Source: Dendrolimus kikuchii (taxonomy: Eukaryota > Arthropoda > Insecta > Lepidoptera > Lasiocampidae). Taken from it: DNA of 64,000 nucleotides. The stretch covers positions 3,485,501 through 3,549,500 of the forward strand of contig JAHHIN020000030.1 in NCBI GenBank assembly GCA_019925095.2, read 5' to 3'. The notes under the pieces are model-generated. The model did no database searches and was not told the origin of the DNA. It worked only from the letters and a program-made list of their open reading frames with translations. Positions within the stretch are counted from its first letter, which is position 1; every line of letters begins with the position of its first letter. Position numbers and translations under genes: made by a program. This document shows positions 48,228 through 59,500 of this stretch, piece after piece.

Positions 48228-50510
48228 TTAGATTCTTAAGTAGCAGCCGATGACTTGAGTTTTTTCAGGGTTCACATGAAGCCCAAAAGACTTGCCCCAC
48301 TGCAGAATGCATTCAAAATCTACGTTTATGATAGAAACTGCTTTGTCTAAGGTGGCGATAGGTGATTGTGTATAAATTTGTAAATCGTCTGCATAGAGGT
48401 GATAGGTTGAAGTGAGTTGGTTAGAGATGGAGTTAATAAAAACAGCGAACAATAAGGGAGAAAGCACGCCGCCCTGAGGAACACCAGCAGAGAGTTCACA
48501 CCATGACGAATAATCATCCTCGACGCGAACCCGCTGCCGGCGGCCAAACAGGTAACTGTGAAACCAGTCGATTACTGTAGGAGATATGTTAATAGAGCTT
48601 AGAATACCAAGTAATATTTCAAAGTCAACATTGTTGAAAGCACTGCTGAAGTCCAGTAGCGATAGCACAGTCAATAAACCATTATCCATACCATAACGGA
48701 TGTCATCGGTGATTTTCACGAGGGCAGTAGTTGTGCTGTGGCCAGGACGGAAACCAGATTAATAGGGATTAAGGAGAGAATGTCGATTAAGGAAAACACT
48801 TAACTGTTGGTGGACTAGGCGTTCCAGGACTTTAGAAAGGAATGGCAGAATAGATATGGGACGGAATTGAGAGAAAGAAACAGGGTTAGGTTTTTTAGGA
48901 AGAGGAATAATCTGGGCTTCCTTCCAGGTGACTGGAAAGGTATTAGAAACTACAGAGGCATTGAATATATGGGTGAGGATAGGATTGATGACATCCAGTA
49001 TGGGCAGAATCATGTTGCGACTAATACCATCGCTACCGACAGCGTTCGATGTAATGGATTTCACAGCGCTCTTGACATCACTATCAGTAAATCGACTTAA
49101 TAAGAATGGAGGATAATTGGGTGTTGGCAGGCCGGAAAGAGTATTTAAAGTATTAGACTTAGTTACAACGTCAAAGTCAGAAGTAGCTGAGAAATGTCGA
49201 TTTAAATCGTCAATGTTGAGTTCTTTGGGAATTACACTATTTGTTTGCTTGCCAACTCCCAGGGATCGTAGAAATTTCCAGACTTTAGCTGGGCTTTCAC
49301 TTTCAACTGACTCGTGAATGTAGCGGCGTTGAGCGTCCCTACACACTCTATTGCAGCGATTACGAATAGTTACGAACGCCATTCGGTTGACTTCGGTAGA
49401 TTTCATTTTGAATTTGGTTTTAGCCTTGGACTTTTTGTGCATCAGTGCTTTGATGTCATCGGTCAGCCACGGCGCTGGCAGATGTTTGATTTTTATACGG
49501 CGTAAAGGTGCATGTGAGTCATAAAGCCTCAGTAAAGCAGTATTAAACACATGCATCTTTTCATCAACGGTAGCGGCCTTAGCCACCTCAGACCAGTCGA
49601 ATTCCCGAGCATCCTTGAGAAGTGCGTCCAAATTCATATCACCAAAATTTCGCTGCAGGATAATTTTGGGTTTCACTTTCGGCGGACGTACATTGTAAGA
49701 AAGGTAGATCAAATCATGATATGAAAAAGCGTCCGCCGAACACTGGCCGTGTTTGGAGACGTGAGAAGGTGACGAGACCATCATCAAGTCAAGAAGAGAA
49801 GGGGTCGAGTTAGGAAAGCGATGCGTAGCACTCAGCGGAAGAATATTGAGATTTAAAGATCGAACTAAAGTTTCTAAGGAAGATGACCGATGGTCTCGTT
49901 TCAGAAGGCAGGTATTAAAATCGCCCATGATGATGGTATGCGCGAATGAAGTTGAGATATTTTCTAAAAGTGTTTCAAAGGAAGAAAAGTAATTGATACG
50001 AAGTGAAGAAATATAAAAGACTCCAAGTAGAATTTTGGCATGAGCAAGTTCTACTTCAATGAGTAAATGCTCCCCAGCATCAGAAGTTGGGAGTTGCGGA
50101 GACGTGCTTATAATTTTGTAGGGAATATGAGATCGGAGGTAAATAGCAACGCCTCCACCTCCACTCCCGACACGGTCATTACGGATAAGATGGAATCCTG
50201 GTAAGGTATATGAGTTAGAGGAAAGGCAGGGTTTTAACCAGGATTCTGACACTAATATAGCGTGCAAGGTACTTTGATTAAATGACGCCAACATATCTGG
50301 GAAATGAGCTGGAATACTCTGCGCATTTATGTGTACTATGTTGAAATTATGAGAAAACCCCGAAAAATGAGTTTCTATAACATTTTGGAGTGGTACTAAA
50401 CTGGAAACACTGTCGTATATACTATCAGAGGTAGAAGAACAAGAACAAAAATCTGATTCAGAATCACTAACACTGTCGTAATGAAGAACCATAAAGTATA
50501 AATAGTACAA
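48228..50510 (-). pseudogene. CR1/Jockey-group LINE ORF2: endonuclease and RT, one nonsense codon and 3' truncated
   Basis: The frame runs from 50510 to 48228 with one TAA at 48759-48761. Endonuclease: FNIVHINAQSIPAHFPDMLA (N), AILVSESWLKP (E), GSGGGGVAIYLRS, HTIIMGDFNTCLL (D/N), SLLDLMMVSS (D) and ADAFSYHDLIYL, where the S-D-H triad reads S-Y-H-D. RT: VGSDGISRNMILPIL, FRPISILPFLSKVLERLVHQ, then past the stop SLLDFSSAFNNVDFEILL (D), SAGVPQGGVLSPLLFAVFIN and TYHLYADDLQIYT (YADD), ending in GLHVNPEKTQVIG. The thumb and C-terminus are cut off at the DNA transposon. Confidence 0.9.
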
Positions 50511-51127
50511 AAAAATAAAAAAAATATAAAATAATAAAAATATGTACTTGAAAAATAAATAAACAAATAAATGTAATTCAATATACGATTAAATCGCAAT
50601 TCATCTGCCAGGTGTGTGGATGAGATAGTGAGCGGTTAGAAATGTTAACAACACAGTACATTAAACAATATTCATTAACAAAACGCATCATTCCCAAAAG
50701 ATCTTGTTACCGGACCATAAATACAGTACAAGTAATGACAATCAACATTGACATTGACAGTAGTTGACGGTTGTGTAGTATTTATGTTTACGATGTTTAC
50801 CTACATATTTCAGTGTACCTTCCAGTAGATTAAAAAAAAAAAATCATATAAACATTTTAAACAGTCTAAATGTAAATAATAGACAATTAAAATAAATCAA
50901 AGTAAGGTGATGGAGCCACTAACAATAGAAATAAAATAAACATGCAATAATAAGACAGTAATGAGGTTATGAAACAAAAAAAAAAAAAAAGCAATATTAA
51001 ATGAGTACTTACAACGGCTCAACTACAACAATAAGAATAATAATAGACGAAAATATACACTGTGGAAAGAAGGTAACAAGAAATAGAGTTTAATACAGCT
51101 AATGTTCCTGCTACAGAGGCCTAAGGG
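50511..51127 (-). other. Spacer between LINE ORF1 and ORF2
   Basis: AT-rich, non-coding, with an A14-type homopolymer near 50976-50990 on the plus strand. It is long for an intercistronic spacer of a LINE, so it may contain inserted or decayed sequence. Confidence 0.4.
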
Positions 51128-51868
51128 TTATCTTCGTGAACGTGACGCTGGCCGATGGGGTTTACTTGCAACAACCGGTTCTTTAGGCCCTGGCGGTGGT
51201 ACTTGCTGGTCTACAGGAGACGAAGAAGGCAGACTGTCTAGATCCCTCAGTTTCTCAATACGATGTTTAGTGCCATCACTGCCCAGCACATAAATCGTAC
51301 CGTCCCGCGTCCAGCAGTTCCTCACCCCGAAACGCTGCCTGGCCTGGGTAAAAAGGCGGTGTCGTCTCTTTGTAAGAAACTCCGACATCGTGATCCCGGT
51401 TCCCTTGAGCTGAGTCTTTGCAAACCAGACCTTACTGCGATCATCAGCATCACACAGCTTAAACAAGATGGGTCTGGGTCGCTCACCTGAAACTGCTGGT
51501 TTACCCATCCTGTGGGATCGGCGTATGTGGGTTTCCGTGAAATTAACCAACTTGAGCTTTTCGCTAATGATGCTAGTGACAACAGCTGCAGTGTTTTCCT
51601 GAGCTTTCTCCGGCACCCCATGAAGCAGAAGAATCTTCCTCCTGGACCTCATCTCGACCTGATCGACAGACTGTTGGATAAGATCTATCTGCTCCTGTAG
51701 GGCACGAAGAGACTTCACTATAAATGTTTTGAAATTATAAAAGTCTGTAGCTAAGGCAGAAGTAGTGGTGCTGGTAGCTGAACCCTTGTGTAGTTCACTT
51801 TCTAGGGTATCCATACGCTCAGCAAAAGTGGCAGAGAGCTGAGTCATGGCTTCTTGAATGGCATCCAT
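51128..51868 (-). CDS. LINE ORF1 (coiled coil and RRM-like domain), about 246 codons, intact
   Basis: The ATG at 51868 gives MDAIQEAMTQLSATFAERMD. A coiled coil covers about the first 100 residues (FIVKSLRALQEQIDLIQQSV), then RRKILLLHGVPEKAQENTAA, RRSHRMGKPAVSGERPRPIL and GITMSEFLTKRRHRLFTQAR form the L1/FP25-like nucleic-acid-binding domain, with CWTRDGTIYVLGSDGTKHRI following. A basic tail ends KPHRPASRSRR. The frame stays open upstream into BEL-A gag knuckles (52159), making a 343-codon chimeric ORF. A broken relative is at 19072-19801. Confidence 0.88.
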   Translation of the reverse strand: MDAIQEAMTQLSATFAERMDTLESELHKGSATSTTTSALATDFYNFKTFIVKSLRALQEQIDLIQQSVDQVEMRSRRKILLLHGVPEKAQENTAAVVTSIISEKLKLVNFTETHIRRSHRMGKPAVSGERPRPILFKLCDADDRSKVWFAKTQLKGTGITMSEFLTKRRHRLFTQARQRFGVRNCWTRDGTIYVLGSDGTKHRIEKLRDLDSLPSSSPVDQQVPPPGPKEPVVASKPHRPASRSRR

Positions 51869-53122
51869 ATTGACAGAAATTAAACTTATAGAAATGAAGT
51901 ATGTTGTGTTGTGAAGTGGTTCTACTTTAGAGTCAGTTGATATTGACACGTCCTGAGAATGGAGTAAAGAATGATGCTTTCTTTTACATAACCGACATCT
52001 AGTCGGTAGGCGACACGCATATACTGCGTGACCTGACCCGAGACAATTAAAACATAATCCTTTGGTTTGGACGAAACTACGCCGTGAAGCGACGTCTTTA
52101 TTACAAAATTTCTTACAATTACCAAGTTTATGTTCTGATTTGCAAAATATACATGACAAAGTAGCTACGTGTAATGTCTTAACAGGTATGTTTTTAGTGA
52201 CAGTCCTTTTTGAAGGGTTATTATTTAAAAATTCTAGTGAGCGAAACCTTTGTTCTAAAAACTTATTAAATTGCTCTATTGTTGGTAAATTTTCTGAGTA
52301 TTCACAAATTTTTGCTTCCCATAATTTACGAGACTCAGGATCTAATTTTAAACTTAAAATATATATAACAATGATATCCCAAGTTTAGACCTGTATTCCC
52401 AAATTTTTGAGTGCATTTAAACAATCGTTGCTTGTATCTAATAACTCCTTAAGAGATGCTGATGACTCAACTGATATATTTTTCTGACTCATAAAACGCT
52501 TGAGTATACAAGTTGCCATATACTTTTTATTATTATAACGAGTGTTTAATTGTTCCCAAGAAATTTGTTAATTTGAGCTACAGATAGGTATATTCCTCAA
52601 AAGTTGATCAGCCTCTCCAGTTAAATGACTTTTTAAATATTGAAGTCTCTGCACATCATCTAAAGAATTGTTGTTATGGATAAGTGATAAAAATAAATCA
52701 CGGAAGGTGATCCACTCCGAGTATTGTCCTGAAAACATAGGTATACTAATTTTAGGTAACTTTATATTGCAAGACTTAGCTGAACCTTCTGCACAATCTT
52801 GTGATACATTTTGAAACACGTCTGTTTTGCACAGTTTGTTGAGTGTCTCCTTTTATTCCGTTTTGTAGTCCAGATATAACTCTTCGGTAACTTCATAAAC
52901 TTCTAATGAACAATAACTAGACTTATTATATTCTGCTTCCTTTATTTCGCTTAATATTTTTAAATGTGTATCCGAAAATGAAGTCCACTGCGATTCCAAT
53001 CTCTCCAATCTTACTTCAACATATGACTTAGAAATTCGATCCTTGGGCGACTTTTTGAAGTTAGTCTTGGCTTTCGATATGGCTGTATTAATATCCGTTT
53101 GAATTTTATTGTAAGCTTCCAT
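51869..53122 (-). pseudogene. gag: BEL-A gag, interrupted by the LINE
   Basis: It starts at the ATG 53122 (MEAYNKIQTDINTAISKAKT). The frame ends at 52853, resumes as 52819-52568 with IKLPKISIPMFSGQYSEWIT and LKSHLTGEADQLLRNIPIC (DUF1759 capsid), then from about 52390 LKLDPESRKLWEAKICEYSE and, from 52159, CIFCKSEHKLGNC, CFNCLGSGHAVYAC and CRLCKRKHHSLLH (triple knuckle). After the knuckles the sequence passes into LINE 5' sequence between about 51950 and 51870. Several frameshifts break it. Its pol is probably the fragment at 43741-46715, the same strand and order. Confidence 0.8.
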
Positions 53123-53135
53123 ATTGTGTAGATAT

Positions 53136-53706
53136 CAATACAAAAATTTTACACAAATAGAATGTTTATCAATAACCTTTTGATAGATGTAAACACTTAA
53201 GCCAAAGCGCAACCTTGTGCACGTGCACTCTCTGTAAGCACAAGTTATTGCAAAGGAAACTTCACAAAATATTCTAAGTCGCTGTTAAAAATTTCAAAAA
53301 TTTTCTAAGTCCTTAAAAATTTCTTCGAAATTTTTCTAATTCGCTGACAAATTCTTCGAAATATTTCTAAGTGTTTGGACTTTTAAAAGACTTGTAAAAA
53401 ATCAGGCATGGATTCCCCGTCTTTTCACTTTTTTGTAAATTATTCTAAGTCCATGCAAACACTTTGTTAAATTTTCTAAGTCCATGCAAATTTATAAGTT
53501 AAATTGTTCAAGAGAATAAAGTTCAAATTACTTACAGTTTTATGTCCATATACACTGATACACGTCACTCACTCATACACACGTACGACGTCAAGGTTTA
53601 TCCGTTATATTATTTATAAATTATGAATACTTGATTATTATTTAATAAATTTATATACTATATTATAATTTTAGGTTAATATTAATTTTATTTAAATGGA
53701 CTGTAA
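53136..53706. other. AT-rich interval between BEL-A gag and BEL-B pol, with degenerate repeats
   Basis: It should hold the BEL-A 5' leader/LTR and the BEL-B 3' LTR but I cannot define either. From 53262 to 53480 a degenerate motif of the form TTCTAAGTCCATGCAAA / AAATTTTTCTAAGTCC recurs six or more times. No coding region. Confidence 0.5.
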
Positions 53707-56281
53707 TTATTGTGTAGGCAGGGGGTAAATTTTAACCACAGGCCTACGATAAACACGAGTTTTGGTTCGGACGTTAACTACCCTAACGATTCCGTCATTT
53801 CCAGGGAAAACGTCTTCTATCACACCGATTGGCCAATCTAACGGTGAGCTATTATCGGATCTCAAAAGAACCGCAGTTCCTTTCTCAATTGGTTTAGAGA
53901 ATTTTAACCATTTTTGACGCGATTGCAATGTATTAAGGTACTCAAGTTTCCACCTTTTCCAAAATGATTGCACAAGGTGATCGACTACTTGTTTTCTATT
54001 TAACAATTTCTCATTAGAAATGTCTTCCGAAGGCAGGGATTTCAGTGGTGTCAAATTGAGAAAATGAGCAGGAGTCAAAGCAAGCGGCTCCGTTGGATAC
54101 GAGCTGAGCACCGACAACGGACGTGAATTTAACACGGCCTCTATTTGGGTGAGTACGGTTAACATCTCCTCAAATGTGAGGAGTTGTTGCCCAATTACTC
54201 TTGCGAGATGAGTCTTCACGGACTTAATCTGGCTTTCCCAGATTCCGACAAAATGTGGCGCTGCCGGCACATTAAATTTAAATTCTATTTTATGATCTCG
54301 TACTTCATTAGCGAATTTTTCCTTATATTCTTCAGAGGCTAATAAGGCGTACATGATATTAAGGTAAGTCTTAGCCCCAATGAAATTGGTTCCACAATCA
54401 GAGTATATTACTGCTATGGGCCCACGTCGCGCAATGAACCTCTTTAAGGCATGCAGAAAGGCCTCAGTGCTTAAATCGGACGCCAATTCGATATGTACGG
54501 CTTTCGTAACCAAACATACGAATAGACATATGTATGCCTTTAAGCTGTGCACCCCTCTTCGCCTGTAAGGTATTATACGCAGCGGCCCGGCGTAGTCTGT
54601 TCCGACGTGATAAAAAGGTTTGGCTTCCTTCACTCTATATGAGGGCAAATCAGCCATCAATGGAAATTCATTTTTTGGAGAACATCTAAAACAAATATTG
54701 CAGCGCTGAATACGTTGCCGTACAATATTACGTGCAGACAGTATCCAGTATCTTTGTCGTAACAAAGACAATAACAACTGGGGGCCAGTATGCAGGTATT
54801 TTCGGTGGTAGTAATCGATAATAAGATCGACAATATGATCGCGTTTGGGAAGTAAAATCGGATGCCGGCTATCGAAGTCTAGGTCTGCATTCGACAAACG
54901 CCCACCAACGCGAAAAACACCTTCATGTATGAATGCGTTAAGTTTTTGGAAGGCAGGAGATAATTTTTTACCAGCCTTCAAATTCTTAAATTCGTCAGCA
55001 AAATAGAGAGACTGCAAGCCTTTAATAATAGCTAATTCTGCAATGTCTAAATGACGAATCTCAAACTTACTCGGCATGATTTTAACGAAACGCAAAACAT
55101 ACATAACAATCCTGATTAGTTTTGGCCATGAAGAGACTCTTTGTGCAAGAGCATACAACGGCGAAGGCTCTTCCGAGGTTGTCGTAATCATAACCTGCGT
55201 TCGCATTTCAGGTGGATCGAGAACCACGCTTGAGTCAAACTGGCTCATGGGCCACATATGAACTGGCATATGCGCAAAAGCAGGTCCGCAAAACCATAAA
55301 GGGTGATTTATTAATTCCCCTGGTGTAAGGCCACGAGATAGACAGTCTGCGGGATTCTCCCTGCCTGGTATATGGTAGAAGTGACGCGAGTCAATCAAGT
55401 CCTGTATTTTCGTAACTTGATTGGCCACGAACGTGTGCCAGCGAGATGGAGACGAATGGATCCACGCTAATGCTACGGTGCTATCAGTAAATGCAAATAT
55501 GTCATTAATTTCATATCGTTCAGAATATGTATCAATAACAATGCGCATTATTCTAGCTAATATTAAATTAGCACACAGCTCAAGACGCGCTAAAGACACA
55601 TTTCGAATAGGAGCTACTCGCGATTTAGAGCATACCAAATTTATGCAATAACTATTGTCGGGTAAGTGACGTGGTAACTTAATATTTTCTAATAAATGTA
55701 ACTCTGATTCAAACTGCTTCCAGAGAACAGCTATACGTTGGGGTGGTGTTTCATTCCAATCAATATTTATTTGCCACAACGTTTTTACAATTAATTTGGC
55801 ATACAGAGTGACAGGGCCAACAAAACCCATTAGGTCCCAAAGCCGGGCAATAGTCGACAAAATGTTACGTTTTGTGCATTCACGCACTTGCTGATTTATT
55901 GAAAAAGTAAAGAAATCCTCAGCTAGCTGCCAATGTAACCCCAATATTTTTAAATGGCAATCGGGATTAAAGTCCACAACATCGGTAACTCGATGTGAGG
56001 TTGGGATGGCATTCATAATTTCTGGAGAATTGCTGGAAAACTTCACTAATTCGAAGCCTCCAGTACGGAATAGGGCAACTGCCTCTTTGGCTAATTTAAT
56101 GCCCTCCGAAACAATGGAACAAGAAGTAACCAGGTCGTCCATATAAATATCCCTATTTGCTACTGTGGCAGCTACAGGATAGCCAGCACCTTCGTCCTTC
56201 ACAAGCTGACGGACTGTCCGAATAGCAAGATAAGGGCTGCAACACAAGCCAAATAGAATCCTAGTTAATTGATAAAGTTGT
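53707..56281 (-). pseudogene. pol: BEL-B pol: RT palm, RNase H and complete integrase
   Basis: An open frame of about 846 codons (it continues upstream of its TTG opening to the nested element at 56282). RT: LCCSPYLAIRTVRQLVKDEG and RDIYMDDLVTSCS (YMDD). RNase H: VAPIRNVSLARLELCANLIL, IFAFTDSTVALAWIHSS, ENPADCLSRGL. Integrase: VFRVGGRLSNADLDFDSRHP, HTGPQLLLSLLRQRYWILSA, CNICFRC, FYHVGTDYAGPLRI (D1), GPIAVIYSDCGTNFIGAKTY (D2), PAAPHFVGIWESQIKSVK (E), LNSRPL and LTPAHFL, FWKRWKLEYLNTLQ. The DDE triad and YMDD are intact. The frame has no stop, but the element is split by BEL-Y and by deletions upstream. Confidence 0.92.
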
Positions 56282-56490
56282 TGTTACCGACGCGAATGTC
56301 TGGCGTCGGCTTTGGGTTCCCGCGAGAGTGCAGGTGTTCTTTATGTAATGTCAAAAAAAGTAAAAAATAAAATCCTTCTTCCGTTTTGACTGAATGGCGT
56401 CGTTTCATTCTCTAACAAAAAAATCACCTTTCGCTTCCTAGTGATTATTACATTCTATGTTATTATATTCTAAAGTACGAACCAGCTACA
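56282..56490 (+). mobile_element. BEL-Y 5' LTR
   Basis: 209 bp, TGTTACCGACGCGAATGTCT ... CGAACCAGCTACA. It contains GACGCGAATGTCTGGCGTC near the start and AAATAAAATCC (poly(A)-type signal) near the middle. The next bases, AACTGATCCTGCGACCGG, are in the primer-binding position but do not start TGG. Confidence 0.97.
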
Positions 56491-56517
56491 AACTGATCCT
56501 GCGACCGGATCTAATAT

Positions 56518-59500
56518 ATGTATTTCACTCCCGAAAAGGAAATGGTGCAGACACGAAAGAATCAAGACGGTGCCGGCGTGAGCAGAAAGGACGCCATGCG
56601 GGATATGTCACATAATTCTCAAAAATCGACGTCTTCGTCTTTGTTGGCGCGCAAGAAACAATTAGAACTGCAAGCGGCGGAGGCTAAAGCTCGCATCGAG
56701 ATTGATCTTGTTGAAAAACGCTTGGAGGCTAATCTGGCTGAACTGCAAGAGGAATATAATAGCCAAAGGGGCGCAAATGACAAGCGTTCGAATGGTTCAA
56801 ATATCGAACAGTGGATGGAGCAAGGCGATCAAGAATTAAAGGCACACACAGCCCAGGAACAAGGACAGCCAGGTCCTATAACATCACATGACAAAGGCGG
56901 GACGACGGTACATCTTCTTGCTAAGGCACTGAATGACCTTACAGCCTCAGCACACAATGGTCCAGACTCTAGCTTGTTGAGTCGCATATCTACACCCCGA
57001 GACTTGCCATCATTTGCCGGGGACTGTATGGAATGGCTTCAGTTTAAACAAGCATATGAAGAGTCCACAGAAGTATGTAAGTTTACCCCCAAAGAGAACC
57101 TGTGGCGCTTACGGAAGTGCCTACATGGGGCAGCCAAGGATTGTGTTGCAGCGCTTCTAATCAGCGCTTCATCCCCGGAGACAGTTATGGATACATTGCA
57201 ACTTCAATTTGGAAACCCAGATAACATAATCACTAAAATTATGCAGGATATTAGAAAAATGCATTCAATGTCACAAGATTATCATAAAGAAATAGTTTCT
57301 TTTTCAGTCAAAGTACAAAATTATGTAGCAGCGGTACAGGCACTTGGCAAACAGGAATATCTGCAGGGCATGAATGTCGCTACCATCATATTGGGTAAGA
57401 TGCCTGCCATCCTTATCTCTAAGTGGGTAGACTACAGTCATCCACTCATCGCTTCAGGTAAACCTACACTTGAAATTTTGTCTACCTTCTTGTATGAAGA
57501 AGCAAAAAAAGTATCTCTTTCTAGTGTTCATTTAATAAATTCTAAACCTGATTATTATAACTACAAGCGTAGAGACAACTTTAATGTGAATAAACCTCAA
57601 GTGTTACTGCAGTCTGAATTGCAACAAAATACAAATAAATCAAAGGTGTTAGTGCAATCTGAATTAAATAAAATATGCAAATTTTGTCATTTAGGTAAAC
57701 ATGTACTTTTAGATTGTAAATTATTCAAAAGATCACTGAGAAAAAACAGATGGTTATTTGTGAAACGGTATGGTATTTGTTATCAGTGTTTAATGTCTCA
57801 TCATAAAAGGGACACTTGTACTGCCCCTATGTGTGAAGTAGAGGGATGTGGTTTGCCCCATCATCATTTGCTACATTATAATTTCACTAAACATCCTTTA
57901 GAAAACAATGCAAATGATGAGACACCTCAATCAAGCCAAAATGATGAAATTGTGTCTAATGTTAACAGTAACACATATAATGTTTTGTTAAAAATTGTAC
58001 CTATCAAAATATATGGCCATAATGGAAAAATAATAAATACTACAGCTTTGCTAGATGATGGTTCAACTGTCTCACTCATTAATAATAAGTTGGCAAATGA
58101 TTTAGGTTTAAGTGGTAGCCAACGCTGTATGAAGGTGAGTGGGGCATGGCAGAATAGTGAAATTAATTGTATTGCAAATATTGTTAATATTAATTTGGCA
58201 AATAAATGTGGTGAAATGTTCCAATGTCAAATGTTAAGTGTAGAAGGTTTAAATATTCCTATACAAAATATACCAATGGTTAATTGTAAATTTTATAAAC
58301 ATTTATATGAAATCAAAAATGAATTTAACTTAGGGTTGTCAAAACCACAAGTCTTGATAGGTCAAGATAATTATCATTTAATTATGCCTTTAGAAACTAA
58401 GTTAGGTAAACCAAACGAACCGTGTGCCACACTTACTCCTCTAGGCTGGTGCATTCATGGTAGGGTGCAGTTGAACTCGCCCACTTCACATAAGCTTGGA
58501 GTGAACATGTTAAATTGTAACCAAACTACTTTATTTTGTAAAGACACTTCATGTGAGGATAATAATCATATTCTACAAGACATTCATGACTTGGTTAAGA
58601 GTTCATTTTCTCTTGATGCAATTGGCATATCGGCTAAACAACGTCAGAATCCAGATGATTTATATGCTCAGACTCAGTTAGATCAAACAGCTAGGTTGTT
58701 TGATGGAAGATGGGAGGTGGGGCTGCCCTGGAAGAATAGAAATTCAATTATGCCAGACACCTTTCCCACTGCGCTGAAGAGATTGAAGTATGTGGAAAAA
58801 AAGATAATGTTTAACGAAGAGTATGGTGAACAATATAAAGGTAGAATAACTCATCTTTTTCAGAACAATTATGCACATAAAGTGACAGTTCCAGACACTC
58901 CACTACCTACCTGGTACCTGCCTCACTTTGGAGTTGACAATCCAAACAAGAAGAAACTGCGACTAGTGTTTGACGCTGCTGCCAGGTCAAATGGTTTGTC
59001 TTTAAACGATTTTTTACTTAAAGGGCCTGACCTATTGGCTTCATTACTTGGCATTATGTTCAGATTTAGAATACATAAGGTAGCTGTAACAGCAGATATA
59101 AAAGATATGTTTTTAAGAATAAAAATTAGATCTGAGGATCAAAATGCTTTAAGATTTCTTTGGAGAGACAGCCCTAGTAAACCTGTCAATATATATGCAA
59201 TGTCTTCTTTAATTTTCGGTGCTAATTGCTCCCCATTTATAGCTCAATATGTTAAAAACAACTATGCTAAACAATATGAGTCAACTATGCCATCTGCGGT
59301 AAGTGCTACATGTCAACAACATTTTATGGATGATTATATTGATTCTTTACCTAATGAAAAAATGGCAATTGAATTGACAAAACAAATAATCTTTATTCAT
59401 CAACAAGGTGGATTTAATATTTGTAATTGGACAAGTAATAGTGAAACAGTGTTAAATAATCTGCCAAAGAACATCATTAGTTCATCAGCTGTAAATCTTA

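Noticed and set aside
43741..53122. Treating the BEL-A pol fragment and the gag at 51.9-53.1 kb as certainly one element.
   Set aside because: Order and strand fit, but no shared LTR, and the protease start is missing between them. I present it as probable only.
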